Assembly: GCF_000282315.2 (NCBI RefSeq)
Contig: NZ_AKJN02000002.1
Span: forward strand, 186,001 to 250,000
Length of the DNA stretch: 64,000 nucleotides
Source of the DNA: Pseudomonas sp. GM41(2012)
GTDB lineage: Bacteria > Pseudomonadota > Gammaproteobacteria > Pseudomonadales > Pseudomonadaceae
Reading direction: 5' to 3'
Below, in pieces: positions 1 to 8,440 of this stretch. Position numbers and translations under genes: made by a program. Every line of letters begins with the position of its first letter. The stretch's first letter is position 1. The notes beneath the pieces were generated by a model. It was given only the letters and a program-made list of their open reading frames with translations. It was not told the DNA's origin and made no database searches.

Positions 1-1
1 C

Positions 2-358
2 GCCTGGTTCTCTGGGTACAACGCCGATTATGTGACCACTGTCTGGACCGGTTTCGACCAGCCTGAAAGCCTGGGTCGCAAGGAGTTCGGCGGTACCGTC
101 GCCCTGCCTATCTGGATGAACTACATGGGCGCCGCACTCAAAGGCCTGCCGCCCCATACGCAGCCAGAGCCGGAAGGTATTCTCAGTCTGCGAGTCGACC
201 CGATCAGCGGCCGTGCAGCCACCCCAGGCACGCCAGGCGCCTACTTCGAGCTGTTCAAGGCCGAAGACACGCCACCGTCGGCGAACGAACTGGGCAACGG
301 CACTGCGCCGGGCAGCCCACTGCCTGCGGATGAAGCGGCACCGATCGATTTGTTCTGA
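2..358 (+). CDS. ponA: Penicillin-binding protein 1A, C-terminal end (partial)
   Basis: This is the last 118 codons of a gene that begins before the window. The residues resemble the end of the transpeptidase domain of class A penicillin-binding proteins (WFSGYNADYVTTVWTGFDQP, then GGTVALPIWMNYM), followed by a flexible Pro/Ala-rich tail ending in PIDLF. PBP1A is a bifunctional inner-membrane peptidoglycan glycosyltransferase/transpeptidase; the catalytic serine and the KTG motif lie upstream and cannot be seen. A strong hairpin terminator follows the stop codon. The position next to convergent maeB fits Pseudomonas. Assignment as PBP1A rather than another class A PBP rests on sequence feel and context. 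Confidence 0.85.
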   Translation, partial: AWFSGYNADYVTTVWTGFDQPESLGRKEFGGTVALPIWMNYMGAALKGLPPHTQPEPEGILSLRVDPISGRAATPGTPGAYFELFKAEDTPPSANELGNGTAPGSPLPADEAAPIDLF

Positions 359-372
359 TCGCCTGATGCTGC

Positions 373-409
373 AAAAAGCCCCGCCTTCGAAAGAGGAGCG
401 GGGTTTTTT
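373..409 (+). terminator. Rho-independent terminator of ponA
   Basis: The arms CCCCGC and GCGGGG lie around a short loop and are followed by TTTTTT, 15-50 nt after the ponA stop codon. Confidence 0.85.
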
Positions 410-447
410 GTTGCCTGCCAGTAATGAATGCATTGACCGGTCGGCCG

Positions 448-517
448 CCTTCGCGAGCAAGCCCGCTCCCACAGGGGAATGCATTCCAAATGTGGGAGCG
501 GGCTTGCTCGCGAAGGC
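448..517. repeat. REPIN (two inverted REP units, tail-out arrangement)
   Basis: Perfect 26-bp arms (left arm starts CCTTCGCGAGCAAGCCCGCT) flank an 18-nt centre. It sits between the convergent ends of ponA and maeB. The CGCGA ends of the units point outwards and the GTGGGAGC ends point inwards. Confidence 0.85.
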
Positions 518-549
518 GCCATCACAACCGCTGCAAAACTCCCAGATAT

Positions 550-579
550 AAAAAAACCCCGACTCAATAAGAGCCGGGG
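550..579 (-). terminator. Rho-independent terminator of maeB
   Basis: Read on the minus strand, CCCCGGCTC and GAGTCGGGG form a 9-bp stem with one mismatch and an AATAA-type loop, followed by TTTTTT. It lies just after the maeB stop codon. Confidence 0.8.
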
Positions 580-604
580 CTTTGTGTTGAAGCGCTACAA
601 CGAC

Positions 605-1873
605 TTAGCCGTTGAACACGTCATCCACGCTTTTCAGCGGGTAGTTCTTCGGATACGGCAGGGTCGCTACGCCGGTCTCGATCGCGGCCTTGGCCACGGC
701 ATCGGAGATCACGGTGATCAGACGGGCATCCATTGGTTTCGGAATGATGTACTCACGACCGAATTCCAGTTTGATGCCGCCGTAGGCGTCGCACACTTCC
801 TGAGGAACCGGCAGCTTGGCCAGTTCGCGCAGGGCGTTGGCCGCAGCCACTTTCATTTCTTCGTTGATGCGCTTGGCGCGAACGTCCAGGGCACCACGGA
901 AGATGAACGGGAAGCCCAGCACGTTGTTGACCTGGTTCGGGTAGTCCGAACGGCCGGTCGCCATGATCACGTCGTCACGGGTGGCGTGAGCCAGTTCCGG
1001 GGCGATTTCCGGATCAGGGTTCGAGCACGCGAACACGATCGGGTTGGCCGCCATGGACTTCAGGCCTTCAGCGCTCAGCAGGTTCGGGCCGGACAGGCCA
1101 ACGAACACGTCCGCGCCTTTCAAGGCGTCGGCCAGCGTGCGTTTTTCAGTCGAGTGAGCGAAAACAGCCTTGTACTGGTTCAGGTCGTCACGGCCGGAGT
1201 GGATCACGCCGGTACGGTCAACCATGAAGATGTTTTCGATGTTGGCACCCATGCTCACCAGCAATTTCATGCAGGAGATGGCGGCAGCACCGGCGCCCAG
1301 GCAGACGATCTTGGCGTCAGCGAGGGTTTTGCCAGCGATTTCCAGGGCGTTGATCATGCCGGCCGCAGTAACGATCGCGGTGCCGTGCTGGTCATCGTGG
1401 AATACCGGAATGTCGCACTGCTCGATCAGAGCACGTTCGATCTCAAAGCACTCAGGTGCCTTGATGTCTTCCAGGTTGATGCCACCGAAGGTGATGGAGA
1501 TGCGCTTGACGGTGTCGATGAAGGCTTGCGGGCTTTCGGAGTCGACTTCGATGTCGAAAACGTCGATGCCGGCGAAGCGCTTGAACAGCACGCCTTTACC
1601 TTCCATTACTGGCTTGGAAGCCAATGGGCCGAGGTTACCCAGGCCGAGAATTGCGGTGCCATCGGAAATGACTGCAACCAGATTGCCCTTGCCGGTGTAC
1701 TTGTAGGCGAGTTCAGGGTCGCGGGCGATTTCGCGGACTGGTTCGGCTACACCGGGGCTGTAAGCCAGCGACAGGTCGCGGGCGGTAGCGGTGGCTTTGG
1801 TGAGCTCGACGCTCAGCTTCCCTGGACGAGGATGGGCATGATATTCGAGAGCGGCAGTTTTCAAATCAGACAT
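605..1873 (-). CDS. maeB: NADP-dependent malic enzyme, short form
   Basis: Catalyses oxidative decarboxylation of malate to pyruvate, giving NAD(P)H, in the cytoplasm. The start was set at MSDLKTAALEYHAHPRPGK (422 aa), the usual length of the Pseudomonas enzyme; upstream in-frame codons look non-coding. Visible motifs are YSPGVAEP near residue 38, the metal/active-site segment VFHDDQHGTA at 157-166, and a Rossmann GAGAAA motif at 193-198. The protein ends without the C-terminal phosphotransacetylase-like domain found in the about 760-aa E. coli MaeB. It is transcribed alone, with its own promoter-like sequence upstream and a terminator downstream. The Shine-Dalgarno sequence is weak. Confidence 0.93.
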   Translation of the reverse strand: MSDLKTAALEYHAHPRPGKLSVELTKATATARDLSLAYSPGVAEPVREIARDPELAYKYTGKGNLVAVISDGTAILGLGNLGPLASKPVMEGKGVLFKRFAGIDVFDIEVDSESPQAFIDTVKRISITFGGINLEDIKAPECFEIERALIEQCDIPVFHDDQHGTAIVTAAGMINALEIAGKTLADAKIVCLGAGAAAISCMKLLVSMGANIENIFMVDRTGVIHSGRDDLNQYKAVFAHSTEKRTLADALKGADVFVGLSGPNLLSAEGLKSMAANPIVFACSNPDPEIAPELAHATRDDVIMATGRSDYPNQVNNVLGFPFIFRGALDVRAKRINEEMKVAAANALRELAKLPVPQEVCDAYGGIKLEFGREYIIPKPMDARLITVISDAVAKAAIETGVATLPYPKNYPLKSVDDVFNG

Positions 1874-1937
1874 AGGGGCATTCCGCTTTTTACTGTGGGA
1901 CAGACGGACCGCCGAGGATACTCGTGTCGCAAAGTCC

Positions 1938-1966
1938 CTACAAGACTGACCGGTCACCCCTGTCAA
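1938..1966 (-). promoter_or_regulatory. Candidate sigma-70 promoter of maeB
   Basis: On the minus strand a perfect TTGACA is followed after 17 nt by TTGTAG, about 65 nt upstream of the maeB start. The -35 is excellent and the -10 is poor. Confidence 0.45.
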
Positions 1967-2056
1967 GCGCCCGGCCCTACGACTTTGGACCAAGAGCCAC
2001 GGAACACAAGGGATTGACTGTTCACAATCGACAGAAAAAATGTCTACAACTTTTTA

Positions 2057-2839
2057 TCACTGCGCCATCTGAAGCATTGCCGGGTCGGTCAATGGCAAAA
2101 GCCAGCGCGCCTGCCCTTCTTTCAGTCCGCCACGCCGCGAACGGTCCAGCACCCAGCCACGGGCCTCGATCTGCCTGCCCTTCAGCCGTTCGAGATTCGC
2201 CACATCGAACTGCCCCAGCAAATTGGGTGCAACGCGCAGTACAACCGAATCCTGCAACTCGATCCAAACCCCGCCGCGATTGCGCTGAACCTTGCTCACA
2301 CGACCGCTGAGCACAGCGAAACCGGACGTGTTGATCTGCTCCGCTTTCAGCACAGGGGATTGGCGCCACAACCCGAGTCCGGCCTGACGGGCGCTGTGTT
2401 CCGCCGCTTGCTGGCAGTCGACCAGATCGACATTCGGCGAGACCGCTACCTGGAAACCGAGCCCTTCAGCGAGCATCTGCGCTTCAAGGTTGGCGCCATC
2501 GGCGCTGTAGACATGGGCCAAGGTGCGGCCGTAATGGTCTTGGCTTTCTTTACCGGGCAGTAAACCGACCCGCCCGTCGCTGGCAGCCACCAGAGCTTCC
2601 AGGCGTTGGCGTGCCGCCACCGCGAACGGCTCGTCGGAGCGGCCTTTCTTGCCCAGCTCCGGCGTATTCAAACCGATCATGCGCACGCTGCGGCCATCGC
2701 TCAGGCGCAGCGTGTCACCATCCACCACCCGCTGCACCACAACGGATGTCAGCCCGCTCGGCGCCGGGCAGAAGGCCTGGGCACCGGAAAGCCAGATCGC
2801 AGACACAAAAAAGGCGCCCGCGAGGGACGCCTTTTTCAT
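2057..2839 (-). CDS. Secreted thermonuclease-family (SNase-like) protein
   Basis: A 260-aa protein with an N-terminal signal peptide (MKKASLAGAFFVSAIWLSGA, cleavage near AQA) and a staphylococcal-nuclease-like domain. It shows VVDGDTLRL, RMIGLNTPE and the downstream DHYGRTLA segment, which carry the Asp, Arg and Glu residues typical of this family's active site. It therefore probably cleaves nucleic acids in the periplasm or outside the cell. The C-terminal 100 residues (from about INTSGFAVLSG) form a second small beta-rich region. An alternative start at 2857 (MGFTLL) has an AAGG about 12 nt upstream. Codons 2-11 coincide with a strong intrinsic terminator (see findings), so the start is less certain than the domain call. 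Confidence 0.8.
   Translation of the reverse strand: MKKASLAGAFFVSAIWLSGAQAFCPAPSGLTSVVVQRVVDGDTLRLSDGRSVRMIGLNTPELGKKGRSDEPFAVAARQRLEALVAASDGRVGLLPGKESQDHYGRTLAHVYSADGANLEAQMLAEGLGFQVAVSPNVDLVDCQQAAEHSARQAGLGLWRQSPVLKAEQINTSGFAVLSGRVSKVQRNRGGVWIELQDSVVLRVAPNLLGQFDVANLERLKGRQIEARGWVLDRSRRGGLKEGQARWLLPLTDPAMLQMAQ
2807..2836 (-). terminator. Rho-independent terminator of rpmE inside the nuclease signal-peptide codons
   Basis: On the minus strand AAAAAGGCGTCCC pairs with GGGCGCCTTTTTT across a short loop with one mismatch, ending in a run of T. It lies directly after the nuclease ATG and 36-65 nt past the rpmE stop. The A and T tracts make it bidirectional in form. Confidence 0.75.
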
Positions 2840-2871
2840 CAGCAAGGTAAAGCCCATGGGGCTTTGCAACC

Positions 2872-3102
2872 TTACTCTGCTGCAGCAGCAGGTTTCTTGC
2901 CGAAAGCACCGAAACGGTCTGCGAAGCGCTGTACACGGCCGCCAGTATCCAGAGTCTTCTGCTTACCGGTGTAGAACGGGTGGCACTCGTTGCATACGTC
3001 AGTACCCAGTGGCTTGCACAGGTTCGAACGAGTTTCGAACTTGTTGCCGCAGCTGCAAGTTACTTCGATGGTTTCGTACGCTGGATGGATATCGGCTTTC
3101 AT
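2872..3102 (-). CDS. rpmE: 50S ribosomal protein L31 (zinc-binding type)
   Basis: A 76-aa ribosomal protein of the large subunit that also helps bridge the subunits. It carries the zinc-ligand cysteines of the C+ form: C16, C18, C37 and C40 (TCSCGNKF and VCNECHPF). In many bacteria this form is replaced by a zinc-free paralogue under zinc limitation; no such paralogue is in this window. The tail is Ala/Lys-rich ([10 protein letters not shown]). It is divergent from priA and has a good -35/-10 pair upstream. The terminator falls inside the next gene. Confidence 0.96.
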   Translation of the reverse strand: MKADIHPAYETIEVTCSCGNKFETRSNLCKPLGTDVCNECHPFYTGKQKTLDTGGRVQRFADRFGAFGKKPAAAAE

Positions 3103-3172
3103 GGTGTATTCCTCAGGCTAGTGTGCCGCCACTCAACACTATTGTTGAATACCGCACATAATTAGGCCGCGG

Positions 3173-3200
3173 ATTCTACCAGACCTTTGCGATCACGCAA
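3173..3200 (-). promoter_or_regulatory. Candidate sigma-70 promoter of rpmE
   Basis: On the minus strand TTGCGT is followed after 16 nt by TAGAAT, about 70 nt upstream of the rpmE start and in the divergent gap with priA. Confidence 0.5.
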
Positions 3201-3272
3201 GCTGTCCCTTACACCAGTCGTCTGCTAGGCTCCCGGCCTTCTTCCCCGCCCCATCATCGAGAAAACAACCGC

Positions 3273-5492
3273 GTGCCCGACGCCATTTTGCGCCTCGCCC
3301 TGCCTTCGCCCCTGCGCCGCCTGTTTGATTACCGTGCCCCGGCCGGGATCCTGCGTGCCCAGTTGCAGCCGGGCATGCGCCTGCGGGTGCCGTTCGGCCG
3401 ACGGGAGATGATCGGGATTCTGGTGGAGGTCACTGACACCAGTGAAGTGCCGGTAGAAAAGCTCAAACCGGCCCTGGCCCTGCTCGATGCCACGCCGCCC
3501 CTGCCACCAGCGCTGTTCAAACTGTGCCTGTGGACGTCTCAGTATTACCAGCACAGCCTCGGCGACACCTTGAGCTGGGCGCTGCCGGTGTTGCTGCGTC
3601 AGGGTGAACTGGCCGAAGCACGGCAGGAACGCTTCTGGTCCGCCGCGCCCGGCGCCAGCCTTGATGACCCGCGCATCGCTCGCGCCCCGCGTCAACGGGA
3701 GGCCCTGGCGACCCTGGCCCAACATCCCCACGGCGTCGCCCATCAGTTGTTGAGCAAACTGATGCTGAGCAAGGACAGCCTGGATTTGCTGCTGGCCAAG
3801 GATCTGGTACAAGTCGAAATCCGCAAGCACGCCCCCGACGCCCGCCACGAACACTGGCTGGCACAGCCGGAACTGCCGCTAAACCCTGAGCAGCGTGCGG
3901 CCTATGAGGCGATTCGCGCCGGTTTCGACAGTTATCACGCGTTCCTGCTGGCCGGCGTCACCGGCAGCGGCAAGACCGAAGTCTATTTGCAGCTGATCCG
4001 CGAAACCCTTGAAGCCGGCAAGCAGGCGCTGGTGCTGATCCCGGAGATCAACCTCGGCCCGCAGACCCTGGCGCGCTTCGAGCAGCGATTCAATGCACGC
4101 ATCGCGCTGATCCACTCGGCGGTCAACGACCGCGAACGCCTTGAAGCCTGGCTCGCCGCCCGGGACGGTGACGCCGACATCATTATCGGCACCCGCTCGG
4201 CGCTGTTCACGCCGATGAAGAACCCCGGCCTGATCATCATTGATGAAGAGCACGACGGTTCCTATAAACAGCAGGAAGGCCTGCGCTATCACGCCCGCGA
4301 CCTGGCATTGGTGCGCGCACGCCAGGAAAACATCCCGATTGTCCTCGGCTCCGCCACGCCTTCGCTGGAAAGCCTGCACAATGCCTACACCGGTCGATAC
4401 GGACTCTTACGCTTGAACGAGCGTGCCGGTGGCGCCAAGCAACCGCGCTTCCTGCGTCTGGACGTGAAAAGTCGTCCGCTGGACAGCGGCATTTCCGGGC
4501 CGATGCAGCAGGCTATCGGTCAGACGCTGGCCGCTGGCCAACAAGTGTTGGTGTTCCTCAACCGTCGCGGTTTTGCGCCCACGCTGCTCTGCCATGACTG
4601 CGGCTGGATGTCCGAGTGTCAGCGCTGCGATGCGCGCATGACCGTGCATCAGCGCTCCGGCGAACTGCGCTGCCACCATTGCGGCTACGTCGAACGCGTC
4701 CCTCGGCATTGCCCGAAGTGCGGTAAGGTCGATTTAAGGCCAGTCGGCGCTGGCACCGAGCGCGCCGAAGAACGATTGGGGATTTTGTTTCCGGACGTCC
4801 CGGTGCTGCGGGTCGACCGCGACAGCACTTCGCGTAAAGACGCCATGAATCAGCTGTTCGCGACCATTCAGAAGGGCCATCCCTGCATTCTGGTGGGCAC
4901 GCAAATGCTTGCCAAAGGGCACCACTTCCCACGGGTGACGTTGGTGTCGATTCTCGATGCCGACGGCGGGCTGTTTTCCGGCGACTTCCGCGCCAGCGAG
5001 CGCATGGCGCAGTTGATCGTCCAGGTGGCCGGGCGCGCGGGCCGGGCTGAAGAGCCGGGCAAAGTGATCATCCAGACGCACCTGGCCGACCATCCGCTGC
5101 TGGTGCAATTGACTGAACAGGGCTATTTCGCCTTTGCCGAACAGGCGTTGAGCGAACGTCGCTCGGCGGGTCTGCCGCCCTTTGCGCACTTGGCGCTGCT
5201 GCGGGCCGAAGCGCACAAACCGGGGCAAGCTGAAGGTTTTCTTGATGAGGCATGCAGCGAGGCTGAGCGTTTGCTGGCCGAACAGCACCTGACCGGGATT
5301 GAACTGCTAGGGCCGGTGCCGGCACCGATGGAACGCCGGGCCGGGCGCTATCGTGCGCAGTTGTTGCTGCAAGCGACGGCCCGGGCGCCGCTGCATCGAC
5401 TATTAAGCAGCTGGCTGCTGGTGTTGGAGCAGATGCCGAGTGGGCGGGCGGTGCGCTGGTCTTTGGATGTCGATCCTGTGGATTTGTATTGA
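3273..5492 (+). CDS. priA: Primosomal replication restart helicase PriA
   Basis: A 739-aa superfamily 2 DNA helicase that recognises stalled forks and reloads the replisome. The GTG start gives MPDAILRLALPSPLRRLFDY, typical of the family. The N-terminal DNA-binding domain is followed by Walker A (GVTGSGKTEVYL, about residue 230), a DEEH box (IIIDEEHDGSYKQ, about 325) and a zinc module with eight cysteines at about 440, 443, 449, 452, 467, 470, 480 and 483. The helicase C-terminal motifs (GTQMLAKGHHFP, QVAGRAGR) are intact. The gene is monocistronic and followed by a REPIN. Confidence 0.96.
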   Translation: MPDAILRLALPSPLRRLFDYRAPAGILRAQLQPGMRLRVPFGRREMIGILVEVTDTSEVPVEKLKPALALLDATPPLPPALFKLCLWTSQYYQHSLGDTLSWALPVLLRQGELAEARQERFWSAAPGASLDDPRIARAPRQREALATLAQHPHGVAHQLLSKLMLSKDSLDLLLAKDLVQVEIRKHAPDARHEHWLAQPELPLNPEQRAAYEAIRAGFDSYHAFLLAGVTGSGKTEVYLQLIRETLEAGKQALVLIPEINLGPQTLARFEQRFNARIALIHSAVNDRERLEAWLAARDGDADIIIGTRSALFTPMKNPGLIIIDEEHDGSYKQQEGLRYHARDLALVRARQENIPIVLGSATPSLESLHNAYTGRYGLLRLNERAGGAKQPRFLRLDVKSRPLDSGISGPMQQAIGQTLAAGQQVLVFLNRRGFAPTLLCHDCGWMSECQRCDARMTVHQRSGELRCHHCGYVERVPRHCPKCGKVDLRPVGAGTERAEERLGILFPDVPVLRVDRDSTSRKDAMNQLFATIQKGHPCILVGTQMLAKGHHFPRVTLVSILDADGGLFSGDFRASERMAQLIVQVAGRAGRAEEPGKVIIQTHLADHPLLVQLTEQGYFAFAEQALSERRSAGLPPFAHLALLRAEAHKPGQAEGFLDEACSEAERLLAEQHLTGIELLGPVPAPMERRAGRYRAQLLLQATARAPLHRLLSSWLLVLEQMPSGRAVRWSLDVDPVDLY

Positions 5493-5511
5493 TAGAAAGA
5501 TCGCCATCATC

Positions 5512-5580
5512 TGTAGGAGCATGGCTTGCCCGCGATAGCGCCCCTGAGATCGCCATCGCGGGCAAGCCATGCTCCTACAC
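5512..5580. repeat. REPIN (head-out arrangement)
   Basis: Inverted REP units TGTAGGAGCATGGCTTGCCC... with a mirrored copy; the GTAGGAGC ends point outwards. It follows the priA stop codon. Confidence 0.85.
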
Positions 5581-5718
5581 GTAATGGCGGCCGATTTGTC
5601 ACCACATATCCATAACCTGCCCGCTATAGTTGGCAAGCCCGTCTTCGCAACGGATAATGCCCAGTTTTTCCACTAGCGCATCCAGGCGCCGCCGCGCTTG
5701 CGGTCGAAAGAGAACACC

Positions 5719-7455
5719 ATGAAAGACACCATTCGCCAGCTGATCCAACAAGCCATCACCCAACTCGTCAACGAAGGTGTGTTGCCTGAAGGCCTGTCGC
5801 CGGCGATCCAGGTGGAAAACTCCCGTGACAAGACTCACGGCGATTTCGCCAGCAACATCGCCATGATGCTGGCCAAACCGGCCGGCATGAAGCCGCGCGA
5901 CCTGGCCGAGAAAATCATCGCCGCGCTGCCGGCTGACGAAAACGTCACCAAGACCGAAATCGCCGGCCCCGGCTTCCTGAACTTCTTCCAGAATACCCAA
6001 GCCCTGGCCACTCGCCTGGACGCGGCTCTGGCCGACGATCATATCGGCGTGCGCAAGGCCGGCCCGGTGCAGCGCACTGTCGTCGACCTGTCGGCACCGA
6101 ACCTGGCCAAAGAGATGCACGTCGGCCACTTGCGCTCGACCATCATCGGCGACGGCGTGGCGCGCGTCCTGGAATTCCTCGGCGACGAAGTGATCCGTCA
6201 GAACCACGTCGGCGACTGGGGCACCCAGTTCGGCATGCTGATGGCGTATCTGCAGGAAAACCCGATCACCAGCGACGAGCTGTCGGACCTGGAAAACTTC
6301 TACCGCGCCGCCAAGCAACGCTTCGACGAATCTGCAGAGTTCGCCGATCGCGCCCGTGGCCTGGTGGTCAAGCTGCAAGCCGGCGACCCGGACTGCCTGG
6401 CGCTGTGGACCAAGTTCAAAGACATCTCGCTGTCGCACTGCCAGAAAATCTACGAACTGCTGAACGTCAAACTGACCATGGCCGACGTGATGGGCGAAAG
6501 CGCCTACAACGACGACCTGATCAACGTAGTCAACGACCTCAAGGCCGCTGGCCTGCTGGTCGAGAGCAACGGCGCCCAGTGCGTGTTCCTCGACGAGTTC
6601 AAGAACGCCGACGGCGATCCGCTGCCAGTGATCATCGTCAAGGCTGACGGCGGCTACCTCTACGCCACCACCGACCTGGCGGCCGTGCGTTACCGCAGCG
6701 GCAAGTTGAAGGCTGATCGCGCGTTGTACTTCGTCGACCAACGTCAGGCCTTGCACTTCCAGCAAGTATTCCAGGTCGCGCGCCTGGCCGGCTTCGTGAC
6801 GCACCCGATGGAAATGGAACACATGGGCTTCGGCACCATGAACGGCGCCGACGGCCGTCCGTTCAAGACCCGTGACGGCGGCACCGTGAAGCTGATCGAC
6901 CTGCTGACCGAAGCCCAGGAACGTGCCTACACCCTGGTGAAAGAAAAGAACCCTACACTTGCCGAAGACGAACTGCGCAACATCGCCAAGGTCGTGGGCA
7001 TTGGCGCGGTGAAATACGCCGACCTGTCCAAGCACCGCACCAGCGACTACAGCTTCAACTTCGACCTAATGCTGAACTTCGAAGGCAACACTGCGCCGTA
7101 CCTGTTGTACGCCTACACCCGCGTGGCCGGCGTGTTCCGCAAACTCGGCAAGGACTTCAGCGAAGTCGAAGGCCAGATCGTCCTCGAAGCAGCGCACGAA
7201 CACGAGCTGGCGGCGAAGCTCGCGCAGTTCGGCGAAGTGCTGAACAACGTTTGCGACAAAGGCACGCCGCACATCCTGTGCACCTACCTGTACGATGTCG
7301 CCGGCCTGTTCTCCAGTTTCTATGAGAACTGTCCGATCCTCAGCGCCGACACCCCGGCGCAAATGCAGAGCCGTCTGCGCCTCGCCGCGCTGACCGGCCG
7401 CACTCTCAAGCAAGGCCTGGAACTCTTGGGTCTGGAAACTCTGGAGCGTATGTAA
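5719..7455 (+). CDS. argS: Arginyl-tRNA synthetase
   Basis: A 578-aa class I aminoacyl-tRNA synthetase that charges tRNA-Arg. The start at [11 protein letters not shown] has an AAGAGAA ribosome site 6-12 nt upstream; a longer TTG-initiated frame from 5698 is less likely. The HIGH-type signature appears as HVGHLRS near residue 134, preceded by the N-terminal additional domain typical of ArgRS. The C-terminal anticodon-binding helices end in LGLETLERM. It is translationally close (1 nt) to the SPOR-domain gene that follows. Confidence 0.96.
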   Translation: MKDTIRQLIQQAITQLVNEGVLPEGLSPAIQVENSRDKTHGDFASNIAMMLAKPAGMKPRDLAEKIIAALPADENVTKTEIAGPGFLNFFQNTQALATRLDAALADDHIGVRKAGPVQRTVVDLSAPNLAKEMHVGHLRSTIIGDGVARVLEFLGDEVIRQNHVGDWGTQFGMLMAYLQENPITSDELSDLENFYRAAKQRFDESAEFADRARGLVVKLQAGDPDCLALWTKFKDISLSHCQKIYELLNVKLTMADVMGESAYNDDLINVVNDLKAAGLLVESNGAQCVFLDEFKNADGDPLPVIIVKADGGYLYATTDLAAVRYRSGKLKADRALYFVDQRQALHFQQVFQVARLAGFVTHPMEMEHMGFGTMNGADGRPFKTRDGGTVKLIDLLTEAQERAYTLVKEKNPTLAEDELRNIAKVVGIGAVKYADLSKHRTSDYSFNFDLMLNFEGNTAPYLLYAYTRVAGVFRKLGKDFSEVEGQIVLEAAHEHELAAKLAQFGEVLNNVCDKGTPHILCTYLYDVAGLFSSFYENCPILSADTPAQMQSRLRLAALTGRTLKQGLELLGLETLERM

Positions 7456-7456
7456 G

Positions 7457-8164
7457 TTGGCTGCCAAGAAAAAACCAGCACCCAAGCGTGGCGCCAGCCG
7501 TTACCAAGCTCCTGCAAAGCAACCGATCCCGGGTTGGCTGTGGATGGCCATCGGCCTGACGGTCGGCGCGTTTATTGTGTTCCTGATGAAACTGGAACCG
7601 GGCAAGGGCAGCGAGAGCGTCAAGCGCGAGAAGATCGAGCAGCAGAAAGCCACCAAGATCGCCGAGGCCAACAAGACCCCGCCGAGCCCGACGCAACCGG
7701 TGAAGCCGAAGTACGACTTCTACACGTTGCTGCCGGAATCGGAAGTCATCGTGCCGCCGGATGCCGTGCCGGAGAAAACCCTGCCGACGCCACAAGTACC
7801 GGCCATTCCGACGACGCCGGTTACGCCAGAGCAAGCGGCGAAGATCGATACCGCGCGGGCTCAGGCCGCACTGGCCGGGATTACCCCGCCGCCAGCGCCA
7901 CCGGTGTCCAAAGCGGCGCCAGTGACCAAGTTCTTCCTGCAGGCCGGCTCGTTCCGCAAGGAGGCTGATGCGGACAAGGTTCGGGCCCAGATCATCCTGC
8001 TCGGTCAGGCGGTGGCGGTTGAATCCGGCACCGTGAAGGACGAAACCTGGTACCGGGTATTGGTCGGACCGTTCAGCAACCGCGAGCAACTGACCACCGC
8101 CCAGAAACAACTGGCCGGCAGCGGGTTCAGCAACCTGTTGTTACAACAACGCCAAAGCCGCTAA
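7457..8164 (+). CDS. SPOR-domain membrane protein (FtsN-like)
   Basis: A 235-aa protein starting at TTG one base after the argS stop. Layout: a Lys/Pro-rich cytoplasmic tail (residues 1-23), one membrane span (about 24-45, GWLWMAIGLTVGAFIVFLM), a Pro/Thr-rich periplasmic linker (about 46-155), and a C-terminal SPOR domain (about 156-230, FFLQAGSFRKEADADKVRAQ and WYRVLVGPFSNREQL) that binds denuded glycan strands at the division septum. The plan is that of FtsN, but the essential FtsN core motif cannot be verified by eye, so I leave it unnamed. The argS-SPOR-hslV neighbourhood is common in Pseudomonas. Confidence 0.88.
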   Translation: MAAKKKPAPKRGASRYQAPAKQPIPGWLWMAIGLTVGAFIVFLMKLEPGKGSESVKREKIEQQKATKIAEANKTPPSPTQPVKPKYDFYTLLPESEVIVPPDAVPEKTLPTPQVPAIPTTPVTPEQAAKIDTARAQAALAGITPPPAPPVSKAAPVTKFFLQAGSFRKEADADKVRAQIILLGQAVAVESGTVKDETWYRVLVGPFSNREQLTTAQKQLAGSGFSNLLLQQRQSR

Positions 8165-8170
8165 CCCTTA

Positions 8171-8204
8171 TTTGTGGGCACCTTAATCTGAGGTCGCCCA
8201 CAAA
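8171..8204 (+). terminator. Hairpin after the SPOR gene, possible terminator
   Basis: Perfect 9-bp arms TTTGTGGGC and GCCCACAAA with a 16-nt loop start 7 nt after the stop codon. There is no clear T run, so termination is uncertain. Confidence 0.45.
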
Positions 8205-8205
8205 C

Positions 8206-8340
8206 CTGTGGTGAGGGGATTTATCCCCGTTCGGCTGCGGAGCAGTCGCTAAACCAGTGCCCGCGGTACGTCTGAGACTCCGCAGGTGGAGGTTTGAGGG
8301 CCGCTGCGCGACCCAACGGGGATAAATCCCCTCGCCACAG
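8206..8340. repeat. Second-family REP inverted repeat (GTGGCGAGGGG type)
   Basis: The left unit (CTGTGGTGAGGGGATTTATC...) and the mirrored right unit (...GATAAATCCCCTCGCCACAG) flank a partly self-complementary middle of about 85 nt. It is the same family as 51559-51655 and the half unit at 24474-24500. Confidence 0.75.
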
Positions 8341-8366
8341 TTATCGCACGCCATTCGTCCCCCACC

Positions 8367-8394
8367 GTTGAAATACGCTCCACCACCCCCATAT
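8367..8394 (+). promoter_or_regulatory. RpoH (sigma-32) heat-shock promoter of hslVU
   Basis: GTTGAAA (8367-8373), a 13-nt spacer and CCCCATAT (8387-8394) match the sigma-32 consensus CTTGAAA-N11-16-CCCCATNT almost perfectly. It lies 47 nt before the hslV start. Confidence 0.8.
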
Positions 8395-8440
8395 GAGTTG
8401 GCATAAGGCATTTTCGCCCCGCTGCGTGGAGACTCTCCCT

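Noticed and set aside
479..2017. 512-codon plus-strand ORF opposite maeB
   Set aside because: It is a shadow of a real gene: maeB has clear family motifs on the other strand, and the ORF product is His/Gln/Val-rich with no recognisable domain. This is typical of antisense frames in GC-rich genes.
5599..7035. 478-codon minus-strand ORF opposite argS
   Set aside because: An antisense frame fully covered by argS codons; its composition is the complement of the aminoacyl-tRNA synthetase and no ribosome site or motif is seen.
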